Positions 49,427 through 58,695 of a stretch of 64,000 nucleotides of DNA are shown here, piece after piece. Position numbers and translations under genes: made by a program. The first letter of the stretch is position 1; each line of letters opens with the position of its first letter. This stretch comes from Aliivibrio sp. EL58 (GTDB lineage: Bacteria > Pseudomonadota > Gammaproteobacteria > Enterobacterales > Vibrionaceae). The notes below the pieces were generated by a model. The model worked only from the letters and a program-made list of their open reading frames with translations, did no database searches and was not told the DNA's origin. The stretch spans positions 1,267,531-1,331,530 of the forward strand of contig NZ_OMPC01000009.1 in assembly GCF_900312675.1 (NCBI RefSeq). Direction: 5' to 3'.

Positions 49427-51649
49427 ATGTCTTTGCGCCAATGCTTTCTTCTTATTTTTCTCTTTCTACCGCTTTCAGCTTGGGCTAAATTTTTTTCTGC
49501 GCCTATTTTAAATGACGCTTATCAATTGCTCGATACAAACCCTGAACAATCCCGAACTATTGCTGAACAATATTTAGAGCAACGTCAGATCACTCCAGAA
49601 CAAGACCCTAATCGCATACAGGTTAATAATGATTCAGAACGAACTATTCGAACTCCGATTAGCACCGTAGAAGCATTCCAAATTAAAGCACTTGCAAATA
49701 AACGCCTTGGTCGTAATCGCGAATCAATAAAAGCGATCAAACAAGCAATATCACTTGCTCAAGAGTTTCACTTACAGGCTGGCTACTTAGAGTCAAAATT
49801 AATCTATGCGGGGCTTTGGTGGAATTTAACCAATGACGTCGATGAAACGAATGTTATTTTGGATGATATTAGTCGTGAGTTAAATGAATTTGATAAGCAA
49901 ATTGCGATTCATCAAAAGCTCTATTTTGGGTTGGCATTAATCCATGCAGAAGTTGAATCTAAACAAGATAATAACAGCAAAGCCCAACAGTATTATAAAC
50001 AGGCCCTATCTCACGGAAGTTCACTTAACGACCCTAGTAGCATGATTTATTATCACCTGTCTTATGGTAAACATTTTTTAAAAAACAAACAATTTGATCA
50101 AGCGTTGACTGAATTATTGAGCGCGTATTGGCAATCGATTGAAGCCGACCAAAGTGGTCAATTAGCCAGTGCGAATTTTTTGCTTGGCCAACTATTTTTC
50201 CAAAGACAAGTGCTAGATAAAGCATTAGAGCATGCCTCTCAATCTGCTGAATTTTATGGTCGTTATAATAAGAGTGAGCAACTCTCAAATGTCTTAATTT
50301 TAATTGCTCAGATCCATTTAAAACAAGGTCGATTTAACTTAGCACTAGTTCAATATTTTAATGCACTGGATCAGGAAAAAGAAAAAAACAACGTTAACAA
50401 ACTCATTTCACTACGCTTAGATATCGCTAATACCTACTTTTCACTTTATAACTATGCGTTAAGTGAGCACTACCTTAAGCAAGCAAATAATCTTAATGAG
50501 TATGTCGAGTTACCAAAACAAAAAGCCAATGCAGCGCTCTTGCAAGCCAAGCTTTATCTAGTAAAAAATAAAGCAGAACTTGCTATTGAACAAATACAAA
50601 AAGCCATTAAATACAGTAAACGAGATAATGATGTTTCGTTAAAATTACAATCTCAAAAATTGCTTTCTACAACCTATGAGAAAATGGGGCTATATGAACT
50701 CGCGCTAAAGTCCCAAAGAGAATATGAGACATTAAACTCATCGATTCAAGCGGTTCAAAATGAAATTAATGAAGAAGTATTTCGCCAACAAAAAAGCATC
50801 GTTGAACAATTTTTGCACTATCAAGGCTTAGAATTACAATTAAAAGATAATCACTTACAAACACGAAAAATCCAAAAAATTGCCGGCTTTCTTCTTGTAT
50901 TATTAACGGTAATTTCTATCTATGCTTTCAGAAAACAGCAAGTAAACCGTTTTTTGAAAAAGCGTTTACACCTGCTATTAAATAAGTACTACACACACCC
51001 AAGAAGTGGATTACGTAACTTCCGTTTATTAACCGAAAGATTACCATCATCTTTACAACAAAGTAGTACGAATATAGAACAGTGGCATTTAGGTGAGTTA
51101 ATCAATGAACCGTTAAGTGATCGTCTTCGCTTTACTCTCTTTCATGTACCCATGCTACAAGAGCTGTATTTTACTCATGGTTACCAAGGTGGCTTAGCCA
51201 TTGAAAAAGAGTTTGGCGATTATCTATCAACCGTAGTTACTTTACCTAGTCGCATTTATCACTTCTCAGATGCAAGTTTTCTTTACATTGAGCATAAATC
51301 CGATTCAACATGTAGTACTCAAGAAATGGCTGAAACAATTCAACGTTGGATTAATAATTTTGACTCTAAAGCCATGACAAACAGAATCGTAAATATAGGA
51401 ATGGTTGAGTATCCTTTTTTACCACGAGCGTATACTGCTATTAATGATCGAGAACTGATCGATATTCTTCTTATGGCAACAAACAACGCGTGTAACAATA
51501 ATAAAGAAGGTACTGAAAGCCAATGGGTTCACTACCGAGCAATAGATAACGCTCCAGCGGCAAGTTTTGCTAGTAATAATATACTCTCTGCGTGTGAGCA
51601 AGCGATTAATCAAGGTTTGATTAAAGTGACAAGCCAAGGCATTAATTAA
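49427..51649 (+). CDS. Membrane TPR sensor protein with degenerate GGDEF-like C-terminus
   Basis: 740 residues. Signal peptide 1-20 (LLIFLFLPLSAWA), then a long periplasmic TPR region (about 60-440; for example FNLALVQYFNALDQEKE, YALSEHYLKQANN). A transmembrane helix follows near 485-502 (AGFLLVLLTVISIYAF), then a cytoplasmic domain laid out like GGDEF: HPRSGLRNFRLLTERL in place of DPLTGLPNRR, and YHFSDASFLYIE where GGDEF should be. The active-site motif is lost, so no cyclase activity is expected. It may regulate the SGEEF gene downstream or bind a ligand. Domain identity is inferred from pattern only. Confidence 0.78.
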   Translation: MSLRQCFLLIFLFLPLSAWAKFFSAPILNDAYQLLDTNPEQSRTIAEQYLEQRQITPEQDPNRIQVNNDSERTIRTPISTVEAFQIKALANKRLGRNRESIKAIKQAISLAQEFHLQAGYLESKLIYAGLWWNLTNDVDETNVILDDISRELNEFDKQIAIHQKLYFGLALIHAEVESKQDNNSKAQQYYKQALSHGSSLNDPSSMIYYHLSYGKHFLKNKQFDQALTELLSAYWQSIEADQSGQLASANFLLGQLFFQRQVLDKALEHASQSAEFYGRYNKSEQLSNVLILIAQIHLKQGRFNLALVQYFNALDQEKEKNNVNKLISLRLDIANTYFSLYNYALSEHYLKQANNLNEYVELPKQKANAALLQAKLYLVKNKAELAIEQIQKAIKYSKRDNDVSLKLQSQKLLSTTYEKMGLYELALKSQREYETLNSSIQAVQNEINEEVFRQQKSIVEQFLHYQGLELQLKDNHLQTRKIQKIAGFLLVLLTVISIYAFRKQQVNRFLKKRLHLLLNKYYTHPRSGLRNFRLLTERLPSSLQQSSTNIEQWHLGELINEPLSDRLRFTLFHVPMLQELYFTHGYQGGLAIEKEFGDYLSTVVTLPSRIYHFSDASFLYIEHKSDSTCSTQEMAETIQRWINNFDSKAMTNRIVNIGMVEYPFLPRAYTAINDRELIDILLMATNNACNNNKEGTESQWVHYRAIDNAPAASFASNNILSACEQAINQGLIKVTSQGIN

Positions 51650-51822
51650 TGATTTGGCTAACACATCACAAATTTAATAATATTCATTACTAAATGATTA
51701 TCAATTAAACAAATGTTACATTTTTTCAAACCTGTTACTTATAATTTTGTTATTATAAATAAATTGATCCTATCAATAGTTTAACAGTTTTTATAAATAC
51801 AGGGATTGCCTCCTAGGTTATT

Positions 51823-53385
51823 ATGATTGAAGTATCCATCGTTGCCTCAGAATTAAGTCAATTAAAGCAACAGCTAGATCAAACACGTTTATCACACCGT
51901 GATTCTACCTTGAAGTCACGTCGTGAAATATTGCTATTAAAACGCATTATCTTGCGCTTTTGTGCTGCGTGTAAACATCATGATAGCGAGCTAGATAAAG
52001 AGATTGTAGAACTTGCATCAAGTATCGAACAAGTAGAAAATACGTCCGATCTTACGGTACAAATCGCCACCTTTGAGCGCCTTATTAACCGCTATAAAAT
52101 GACGGTACAAAGAGAGCACGCAGTTATGAATGACCATATTTCATACTGCGGTGAAACTCTTCAACGTGTAGTTGGTCTTCCTGCTGGCCTTAAACGTGAT
52201 TTGCGAATTCTTCTGCAACACCCTTCTCAAGATGGCTGTAAGCATGTTCAGCGTATTGTCCGCTTAGTTGAATTATATGAACGTGCGATTAAATTCATTT
52301 CTGTTGGTAAACTCTCTTCTGAAATCAACAACAATGAAATTATTGATGTTGATACTCAAGAGCAGTTAAGTAACGAATTACAGCATCTTATCTCAGAGCT
52401 TGATTTCAATAGTTCATCAGGTAATAAGTTACTTGAGATCCGCAATAAACTATTAACCGGCACAGATGCAATCTCTCTTATTGATTTAGCATTGCAAACG
52501 CTGCAATTAGTTTTAGAAGGCACGAACAATGAACGTAAGGCATCACAAGTCTTCGTTGGTGATGTTAATACTCAAGTCGCTCAGATTATAAAAACCAGCG
52601 AGCAGAACCAAGCTCAGGGACAATCTTACTTAGAACAACGCTCATTACTTAATGAAGAGTATTCGCTCTTAATTAAGCAAGCTGAAGGCCTATTAGAAAG
52701 TAAAGCGAGCGAGCGAGAGCATAAAGAAAAAATGGCGATGCTGTTAAGTGAAATGCGAGACTTATCAGAGCGAAATAATGCCATGCAAGAGCGTGAGTCT
52801 GCATTAATTGAGCGCCATGAATATACAACAAAAAAATTAAACCACTTGTATGAAGAAACACTTGAATATCGTCGTCAGTTAGATGATCAACAGCAACGCG
52901 TATTTAAAGACCCACTAACCAAAGTATATAACCGTGCAGCTATGCATGAACGTTTAGACTTAGAGTACAAACGTTGGGTTCGTCATCAACACTCACTTGT
53001 TTTAACGATGATAGATATTGATCAATTCAAACGTATTAATGAACGTTTTGGTCATCTCGCTGGTGATAAAGCGCTATCAATTATTGCCAAGACTATTGAA
53101 AATCAAGTCGCTGATACTGACTTTGTTGCTCGTTTTAGTGGCGAAGAGTTCTTAATCTTATTTACAGAAACCGAAAAAGAAGAAAGGAATAAAGTACTTA
53201 AAGCGATTCAATTGGCTATTTCAAAACTTCCCTTCAAGTTTAAAAACGACCACGTTCAGATAACAGTCTCTATTTGCAGCTCTGAATTTACTAACAGTGA
53301 TATTCCTGAAAAAGTAATCAAGCGCGCTATTGATGCTCTGTACAAACAGAAATCCAAAGGTACTGAGCAACTCATATATTTGTAA
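51823..53385 (+). CDS. GGDEF-domain protein with SGEEF motif (probable diguanylate cyclase)
   Basis: 520-residue cytosolic protein. Residues 1-350 are mostly helical with coiled coils (about 280-345) and no recognised sensor domain. The C-terminal GGDEF domain (about 360-518) starts DPLTKVYNRAAMHERL, keeps the metal Asp in MIDIDQFKRINERFGH, and has SGEEF at 439-443 instead of GGEEF. The RxxD inhibitory site is lost (ADTD), so product inhibition is unlikely. SGDEF-type cyclases can be active, but activity here is not proven. 173 bases after the TPR gene. Confidence 0.88.
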   Translation: MIEVSIVASELSQLKQQLDQTRLSHRDSTLKSRREILLLKRIILRFCAACKHHDSELDKEIVELASSIEQVENTSDLTVQIATFERLINRYKMTVQREHAVMNDHISYCGETLQRVVGLPAGLKRDLRILLQHPSQDGCKHVQRIVRLVELYERAIKFISVGKLSSEINNNEIIDVDTQEQLSNELQHLISELDFNSSSGNKLLEIRNKLLTGTDAISLIDLALQTLQLVLEGTNNERKASQVFVGDVNTQVAQIIKTSEQNQAQGQSYLEQRSLLNEEYSLLIKQAEGLLESKASEREHKEKMAMLLSEMRDLSERNNAMQERESALIERHEYTTKKLNHLYEETLEYRRQLDDQQQRVFKDPLTKVYNRAAMHERLDLEYKRWVRHQHSLVLTMIDIDQFKRINERFGHLAGDKALSIIAKTIENQVADTDFVARFSGEEFLILFTETEKEERNKVLKAIQLAISKLPFKFKNDHVQITVSICSSEFTNSDIPEKVIKRAIDALYKQKSKGTEQLIYL

Positions 53386-53480
53386 ACCTCTCATTTTTGT
53401 TGTCTTTTTCTCGCAAATCCTCCCATTGCTGTGTAAGTTTAGTAATTAAACAATAATAAAAACAGCTAGGGAGGCACTAT

Positions 53481-54839
53481 ATGATCACTCATATTAGTCC
53501 GGCAGGTAGCATGGATTTGCTATCACAATTAGAAGTCGACCAATTAAAAAAAACCGCTTCTAGTGATTTATATCGAATGTACCGAAATTGTACATTAGCC
53601 GTATTGAACTCAGGCAGTCATACTGACAGTTCAAAAGAACTCCTTAATAAATACAAGTCTTTTGACGTATCTGTAACTCGTCGTGACCGAGGTATTAAAC
53701 TTGAGCTAAGTAACCCACCTGAACACGCCTTTGTTGATGGAAATATTATTAAAGGAATACAGGAACATCTCTTTTCTGTTTTACGCGATATGATTTACGT
53801 TAATATGCAAATCGCGGATCATAACCGTCTAAATCTCACCAAAGATACCCATTTAACTAATCTCGTCTTCAGTATTCTGCGCAATGCTAAAGCCCTACAT
53901 ACTGGAATAGAACCAAATTTAGTGGTCTGCTGGGGCGGTCATTCAATTAATCCAATTGAATACCAATACACTCGAGAAGTAGGCCATGAACTAGGGTTGC
54001 GTGAATTAAATATTTGCACAGGCTGTGGCCCTGGCGCAATGGAAGGACCGATGAAAGGTGCAGCTATTGGCCATGCGAAACAACGTTATTCAAGCAGTCG
54101 CTTTGTGGGATTAACAGAGCCTTCAATCATCGCTGCTGAGCCACCAAATCCTATCGTAAATGAACTGATCATCATGCCAGACATTGAGAAACGATTAGAA
54201 GCCTTCGTTCGTATGGCTCATGGTATTGTGATCTTTCCAGGCGGCCCTGGTACTGCTGAAGAGTTGTTGTATATCTTAGGTATCATGATGAACCCTGCTA
54301 ACCGCCAGCAACCGATGCCAATTGTGTTAACTGGACCAGAAGAGAGTGAAGCTTACTTCCTTTCTATTGATACCTTTATTCGTGAAACGCTTGGAGAAGA
54401 GGCAACTCATTATTATGAGATTGTGGTTGGTGATCCAGAAAAAGCAGCCATAATTATCAATCATGGTATCAAGAAAGTGAAAGAGTATCGTAAAGCAACT
54501 GATGATTCTTATAGCTTTAACTGGGCACTAAAAATTGAATCTGAGTTCCAACACCCGTTCGAACCGACTCATGAAGCAATGTCTTCACTGGATTTACATT
54601 TAGATCAGCCCACAGAGAATCTTGCTGCCAACCTACGCCAAGCGTTTTCAGGGATTGTGGCTGGTAATGTCAAAGCTGAAGGTATCGCTGAAATAGAAGA
54701 GCATGGCGTGTTTAAATTACACGGTGATCCTATATTAATGAAAAAGATGGATCGTCTTCTTCAAGACTTTGTTGAACAGGGTCGCATGAAACTACCTGGT
54801 TCCAAATACGAACCTTGCTATGAAATCGTTGTAGATTAA
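53481..54839 (+). CDS. ppnN: Nucleotide 5'-monophosphate nucleosidase PpnN (YgdH)
   Basis: LOG-family enzyme that cleaves purine and pyrimidine nucleoside monophosphates into base and ribose-5-phosphate; in E. coli it is stimulated by (p)ppGpp. Central Rossmann domain with [16 protein letters not shown] (about 178-193) and the catalytic [15 protein letters not shown] (about 253-267); flanking N- and C-terminal family domains present. 452 residues, as in E. coli. Ribosome binding site GGGAGG. Confidence 0.95.
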   Translation: MITHISPAGSMDLLSQLEVDQLKKTASSDLYRMYRNCTLAVLNSGSHTDSSKELLNKYKSFDVSVTRRDRGIKLELSNPPEHAFVDGNIIKGIQEHLFSVLRDMIYVNMQIADHNRLNLTKDTHLTNLVFSILRNAKALHTGIEPNLVVCWGGHSINPIEYQYTREVGHELGLRELNICTGCGPGAMEGPMKGAAIGHAKQRYSSSRFVGLTEPSIIAAEPPNPIVNELIIMPDIEKRLEAFVRMAHGIVIFPGGPGTAEELLYILGIMMNPANRQQPMPIVLTGPEESEAYFLSIDTFIRETLGEEATHYYEIVVGDPEKAAIIINHGIKKVKEYRKATDDSYSFNWALKIESEFQHPFEPTHEAMSSLDLHLDQPTENLAANLRQAFSGIVAGNVKAEGIAEIEEHGVFKLHGDPILMKKMDRLLQDFVEQGRMKLPGSKYEPCYEIVVD

Positions 54840-54873
54840 GGCTGGAATATCTCCCCTTCTGTAACGTACAATA

Positions 54874-54910
54874 TAAAGCCTATGTTAAACGCATAGGCTT
54901 TTTCTTTTTT
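54874..54910 (+). terminator. Terminator of ppnN
   Basis: AAGCCTATG / CATAGGCTT stem with a T-rich tail (TTTCTTTTTT), 35 bases after the stop codon. Confidence 0.9.
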
Positions 54911-54931
54911 CTACATAGGAATGAATACGTT

Positions 54932-55720
54932 ATGGCAATTCATCTGGTTATTATTGACGCATTAAATCTTATTCGTCGTGTTCACTCAGCTCAACCAAAC
55001 CAAGATGACATTCAAGCGGTAATCACCACAACGAGCCGCACAATAAATCGTATTTTAAAAGAAACTGAACCAACCCATATCATCGCTGTATTTGACCACC
55101 ACTTACAAGATCGAGGTTGGCGAGCAGAAGTGTTACCGAAATATAAAGAAGACAGAAAACCAATGCCTGAAGCTCTACAAAAAGGCATGGATGATATTCA
55201 AGATGCATGGTGGAAACTCGGCATTGATTCCTTGTTATCTGATGGTGATGAAGCCGATGATTTAGTCGCAACTCTTGCTAATAAAGTTGCCTCCCATAAT
55301 GAACAAGTCACTATTATTTCGACAGATAAAGGGTATTGCCAATTACTGTCTCCAACGCTGCGAATTCGTGATTACTTTCAACATCGTTGGTTGGATGCCC
55401 CTTTTGTTGAAAAAGAGTTTGGTCTAAAGCCTGAGCAATTAGCTGATTATTGGGGACTGGCTGGAATTAGCTCAAGTAAAATTACGGGGATCCCAGGTGT
55501 AGGTCCTAAAGCTGCCTTAGAAATTTTAACTCAATTCCCAACGATTGAAGCGGCAAACGAATCTGAAAAGTTACCGAAAAAATATCGTAAGAAGTTTGAT
55601 GAGCATTATGACACCGCTATTCTGTGCCGTAAGGTTGCAGGGTTAAGAACCGATATTGAACTTGGGTTTAATTTGCAAGATATTCGCTATGTAAAGCCTG
55701 ATTTAGGGACTAGGGACTAG
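54932..55720 (+). CDS. xni: Flap endonuclease Xni (ExoIX)
   Basis: Structure-specific 5' nuclease related to the 5'-3' exonuclease domain of Pol I. IIDALNLIRR at the N-terminus, KYKEDRKPMP, the acidic DGDEADDLVATLA block (about 106-118) and the helix-hairpin-helix ITGIPGVGPKAALEIL (about 184-199). 262 residues, slightly longer than usual because the last five codons (LGTRD) and the TAG stop are read from a TAGGGAC tandem repeat. Loss or gain of repeat units would only alter these last residues. Confidence 0.93.
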   Translation: MAIHLVIIDALNLIRRVHSAQPNQDDIQAVITTTSRTINRILKETEPTHIIAVFDHHLQDRGWRAEVLPKYKEDRKPMPEALQKGMDDIQDAWWKLGIDSLLSDGDEADDLVATLANKVASHNEQVTIISTDKGYCQLLSPTLRIRDYFQHRWLDAPFVEKEFGLKPEQLADYWGLAGISSSKITGIPGVGPKAALEILTQFPTIEAANESEKLPKKYRKKFDEHYDTAILCRKVAGLRTDIELGFNLQDIRYVKPDLGTRD

Positions 55721-55734
55721 GGACTAGGGACTAG
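55704..55734. repeat. TAGGGAC heptamer tandem repeat at the xni stop
   Basis: Four perfect copies of TAGGGAC (55704-55731) plus TAG. The third TAG is the xni stop codon. Because the unit is 7 bases and its junction is the palindrome CTAG, the array has TAG stops in all six frames. A single related copy recurs at the tcdA stop (60462-60471). Confidence 0.9.
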
Positions 55735-55754
55735 AATTATAAATCCCACAATAT

Positions 55755-55859
55755 ATAGAAGCTAATGTGCTTTGGAACAAAAAAGCTGTTTGTCATTGCT
55801 GAGCCATCAGCACCAAATATAGCCATCCTTCTTTTGAGGAAAAGCATATTAGCTTCTAT
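55755..55859. repeat. 18-bp inverted repeat element downstream of xni
   Basis: Arms at 55755-55772 and 55842-55859 are complementary at 17 of 18 positions (ATAGAAGCTAAT ... ATTAGCTTCTAT). The 69-base centre includes a small hairpin, GCTGA-GCCA-TCAGC (55798-55811). It lies directly after the heptamer array. It is non-coding; MITE-like by shape, or a structured RNA. Confidence 0.65.
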
Positions 55860-55877
55860 GTGCATAGTTTATCTTAA

Positions 55878-55922
55878 ATAAAAACGCCCGCAGATCAAAT
55901 GACCTGCGGGCGTTTATTTTTA
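55878..55922. terminator. Bidirectional terminator before rlmM 3' end
   Basis: AAACGCCCGCAG / CTGCGGGCGTTT perfect 12-bp stem with T-rich flanks, ending rlmM on the minus strand and usable for xni. Confidence 0.92.
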
Positions 55923-55950
55923 TCTCTCAATAATTGGTATTACATCAATA

Positions 55951-57042
55951 TTAGTGAGGAGAAATATTAGAAATCGCTTGGATATGAACCGTTATTTCTT
56001 CACGGTCATGATACAAGTGCTTCGCTTGAAGCTTGTATTGGAAGTTATTCTTCTTCAAAAACTCTTTTAAGTTTTCAATATCTTGAAGTACTTCATCGTA
56101 ACGGCCTTTCATTGGCAATTTAAGGTTAAATAGTGCTTCTTTAGCCCAACCTTTAATTAACCATTCACCCATAAGGTGCGCAACTCGTGCAGGCTTTTCA
56201 ATCATGTCACACACGATCCACGTTACGTTCTTTCTTGCTGGTTCAAATTTAAAACCATCAACCATGTGGTGTTTTACTTGGCCTGTATCCATTAAGCTCT
56301 GTGCCATCATGCCGTTATCAATTGCATGAACAAACATAGAACGCTTAACAAGTTGGTAAGTCCAACCACCTGGACACGCACCTAAATCAACGCCCCACAT
56401 GCCAGAAGCTAAGCGAGTATCCCACTCATCTCGTGGAATGAATACGTGAAACGCTTCTTCCAACTTAAGTGTTGAACGGCTTGGCGCATCAGACGGGAAC
56501 TTCAGACGAGGAATACCCATGAAGAATTTTGAGTTATTGTTGGTATAAGAGTAACCAACGTAACACTGACCCGGTGCAATAAAACAAATATGCATGACAG
56601 GGATTCGGTCTGAATCTCTTGGTGTTAGCATCTCTTTACCACGTAATGCGATACGCATTGGTACTGTAAATTTACGACAGAATTTCAATAATTCTTTTGC
56701 TTCATTCGTATCAGGTGTTTCAATACGAATATCACCACAACATGGTAAATTTTCAACATCAACTAATGCATTCAAAATTGGTGAGATACGATCTTCAGAA
56801 GGTAAATCACTTAATTCAGTTGCTACCGCAAACATTTGACGAGCAAAAATCAGCTCATTAAATTTAATCTCACGGATCAATTTATCTGCATCGCCTTCCT
56901 GGTAGCATTCAAATAGCACATAGCCTGTATTATTTTTTAGGCGAGGAAAACCAAACACTTCAAGTTGAGTGGCTTTATCTTGGATCTCACCTGCACACTC
57001 TTTCTCAAAACCAGAGCGACAATAGAACATTACTTGTTTCAC
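55951..57042 (-). CDS. rlmM: 23S rRNA (cytidine-2498-2'-O)-methyltransferase RlmM
   Basis: SAM-dependent ribose methyltransferase acting on C2498 of 23S rRNA. N-terminal THUMP-like part, then a Rossmann domain with [14 protein letters not shown] (about 220-233) and the catalytic Lys/Asp region [10 protein letters not shown]. 363 residues, as in E. coli. Start codon overlaps the ygdD stop by four bases (ATGA), so coupled. Confidence 0.96.
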   Translation of the reverse strand: MKQVMFYCRSGFEKECAGEIQDKATQLEVFGFPRLKNNTGYVLFECYQEGDADKLIREIKFNELIFARQMFAVATELSDLPSEDRISPILNALVDVENLPCCGDIRIETPDTNEAKELLKFCRKFTVPMRIALRGKEMLTPRDSDRIPVMHICFIAPGQCYVGYSYTNNNSKFFMGIPRLKFPSDAPSRSTLKLEEAFHVFIPRDEWDTRLASGMWGVDLGACPGGWTYQLVKRSMFVHAIDNGMMAQSLMDTGQVKHHMVDGFKFEPARKNVTWIVCDMIEKPARVAHLMGEWLIKGWAKEALFNLKLPMKGRYDEVLQDIENLKEFLKKNNFQYKLQAKHLYHDREEITVHIQAISNISPH

Positions 57043-57425
57043 TTTGAAACCTCAGTCAAACGATAAGTTGAAACAGCCAGCGTTAGCCAACCGATAATAA
57101 AACAGAGTCCACCTAATGGAGTAATTGGCCCAAACCATTTTATTCCTGTGAACACTAATGCATATAAACTACCACTGAAAAGTAATATTCCAATGGTAAA
57201 TAGCAAGGCGGCGTATGATACCCCTTTTGAAAATGAATTTCTCAACAAAATTCCACATCCAAACAGAGCAAGCGTATGCCACATTTGATATTGCACTGCA
57301 GTCTCATACACATCAAGTAGATATGGCGATAAAACCGACTTTAGACCATGAGCACCAAAAGCGCCTAAACCAACACTCAGTGCACCACTAAAGCTAGCAA
57401 TAAGTAGACATAAGCGACTATTCAT
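57039..57425 (-). CDS. ygdD: YgdD, DUF423 family inner-membrane protein
   Basis: 128-residue protein with about four transmembrane helices ([21 protein letters not shown] at the N-terminus, then [17 protein letters not shown] and others). DUF423 family, function unknown. Start ATG at 57425 overlaps the gcvA stop by eight bases; a GTG at 57446 is possible. Conserved gcvA-ygdD-rlmM order. Confidence 0.92.
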   Translation of the reverse strand: MNSRLCLLIASFSGALSVGLGAFGAHGLKSVLSPYLLDVYETAVQYQMWHTLALFGCGILLRNSFSKGVSYAALLFTIGILLFSGSLYALVFTGIKWFGPITPLGGLCFIIGWLTLAVSTYRLTEVSK

Positions 57426-58326
57426 CGTCGATGATCTCTTGTTCACTGCGAGCTTTACTTAAGATCCACTCTCTAAAAGTCGCAATTCTTCCGGTATCAG
57501 CCTGTTTTTCACTGCATACTAAATAAAAAGCATTTTTACTTACTAATACTTCTTCAAAAGGAGCAACCAAACGACCCGCGTCTAACTCTGGTTGAGCAAG
57601 GACATTATTTCCTAATGCGATTCCCTGTCCATGAGCTGCCGCTTGTAACACCATGGTTGAATGACTAAAAATAGGCCCATGATTAACGTTCATGCCTTCT
57701 AAATTGTATTGTTTTACAAACGACTTCCAATCTTTACGTGATGTATCATGCAATAACGTATGAAAACGTAGATCGTCAATCGTTGCTAACGGTTTTTCAT
57801 TTAACAACACTTGCGGTGAACATAATGGTAATAGTTGCTCTTGATATAACAAATCAACACGTAAACCAGGCCAATTACCACGACCATAATAGATAGCAAC
57901 ATCCACATCTTCAGTCAAAGAGCCTTCATCCATATCAACCGCTTTAATTCGCACATCAATGTCAGGTTCTTTATTATTAAAATCCGACAAACGTGGAACA
58001 AGCCATTGAATAGCAAAACTTGGCGGTAAACTAATGGTTAGTGCACCCTTCGCACTTCTTTCCAATACTTTATCTGTTGCTTCTGACAACGAAGAGAAAA
58101 TTTCTTTAATATCTAAAAAGTAACTTTGCCCCTCTTCAGTAAGCAGTAAAGAACGATTACGACGTCGAAATAATTTCAAACCAAGAAATTCTTCTAACGC
58201 TTTGATTTGGTGGCTAACTGCAGCTTGAGTAACAAACAATTCTTCCGCAGCACGAGTAAAGCTTAAGTGTCTAGCTGCCGCTTCAAACACACGCAAAGAA
58301 TTTAAAGGTGGTAATCTTCGAGACAT
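57418..58326 (-). CDS. gcvA: LysR-family regulator GcvA
   Basis: Regulator of the glycine cleavage system and activator of the gcvB small RNA. LysR HTH at 20-60 (HLSFTRAAEELFVTQAAVSHQIKALE), followed by the periplasmic-binding-like effector domain. 302 residues, close to E. coli GcvA. Divergent from gcvB, 92 bases away, which is the arrangement in enterobacteria. Confidence 0.95.
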   Translation of the reverse strand: MSRRLPPLNSLRVFEAAARHLSFTRAAEELFVTQAAVSHQIKALEEFLGLKLFRRRNRSLLLTEEGQSYFLDIKEIFSSLSEATDKVLERSAKGALTISLPPSFAIQWLVPRLSDFNNKEPDIDVRIKAVDMDEGSLTEDVDVAIYYGRGNWPGLRVDLLYQEQLLPLCSPQVLLNEKPLATIDDLRFHTLLHDTSRKDWKSFVKQYNLEGMNVNHGPIFSHSTMVLQAAAHGQGIALGNNVLAQPELDAGRLVAPFEEVLVSKNAFYLVCSEKQADTGRIATFREWILSKARSEQEIIDDE

Positions 58327-58383
58327 AAGAACTCACATTCTGAACCATTAGTTTTTTTAATACCTAGTATTATAAATTGTCCA

Positions 58384-58412
58384 TTGCCGAACTACCAGAT
58401 AAAACCTAATAT
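58384..58412 (+). promoter_or_regulatory. gcvB promoter
   Basis: TTGCCG (58384-58389) and TAATAT (58407-58412) with a 17-base spacer. The -10 overlaps a CTAAT motif, the short sequence associated with GcvA sites in E. coli; another (as ATTAG) lies near 58348. Confidence 0.65.
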
Positions 58413-58418
58413 TGCCCC

Positions 58419-58620
58419 CGTAGTTTAGAGGAAAGACATATATTCCTCCCTGAGTATTTTTTATCCCTCTAAACTGCAATGTTGTGTTTGCATATTGGCT
58501 CGACTGTTAGAGCCCGAGTATTGATTACAACTATTTGTAAACAGTACCCAATTATTTCCTGTATTTTTGACCTTTTGGTTAGAAAAATTATTAGCATCGT
58601 TTAATACGGTGCTTTTTTTT
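58419..58620 (+). ncRNA. gcvB: GcvB small RNA
   Basis: Hfq-type sRNA of about 202 nt that represses many amino acid and peptide uptake mRNAs. Evidence is its position divergent from gcvA and the G/U-rich seed TGTTGTGTTTGCATATTGG (58480-58498), which closely matches the R1 region of E. coli GcvB. There is also a TTCCTGTATTTTTGACC segment like the R2 region, and a terminator AGCATCG / CGGTGCT followed by eight T, like the AGCACCG terminator of E. coli. The 5' part forms a stem AGTTTAGAGG / CCTCTAAACT. Ends estimated from promoter and terminator. Confidence 0.88.
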
Positions 58621-58695
58621 GTCTGTAATTTTGACTTACGAGACAGAAATCCGCATCATTCTCTCTGTTTGCTTACCCTTATTAAAGAAATCACT

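Noticed and set aside
55704..55734. Heptamer array as a CRISPR or phase-variation switch
   Set aside because: Unit far too short for CRISPR. Stops in all frames make on/off switching of the gene impossible; only the last few residues could vary.
58567..58695. N-terminal extension of csdA by 43 residues
   Set aside because: The extension lies over the gcvB 3' end and terminator, has no similarity to CsdA and no ribosome binding site.
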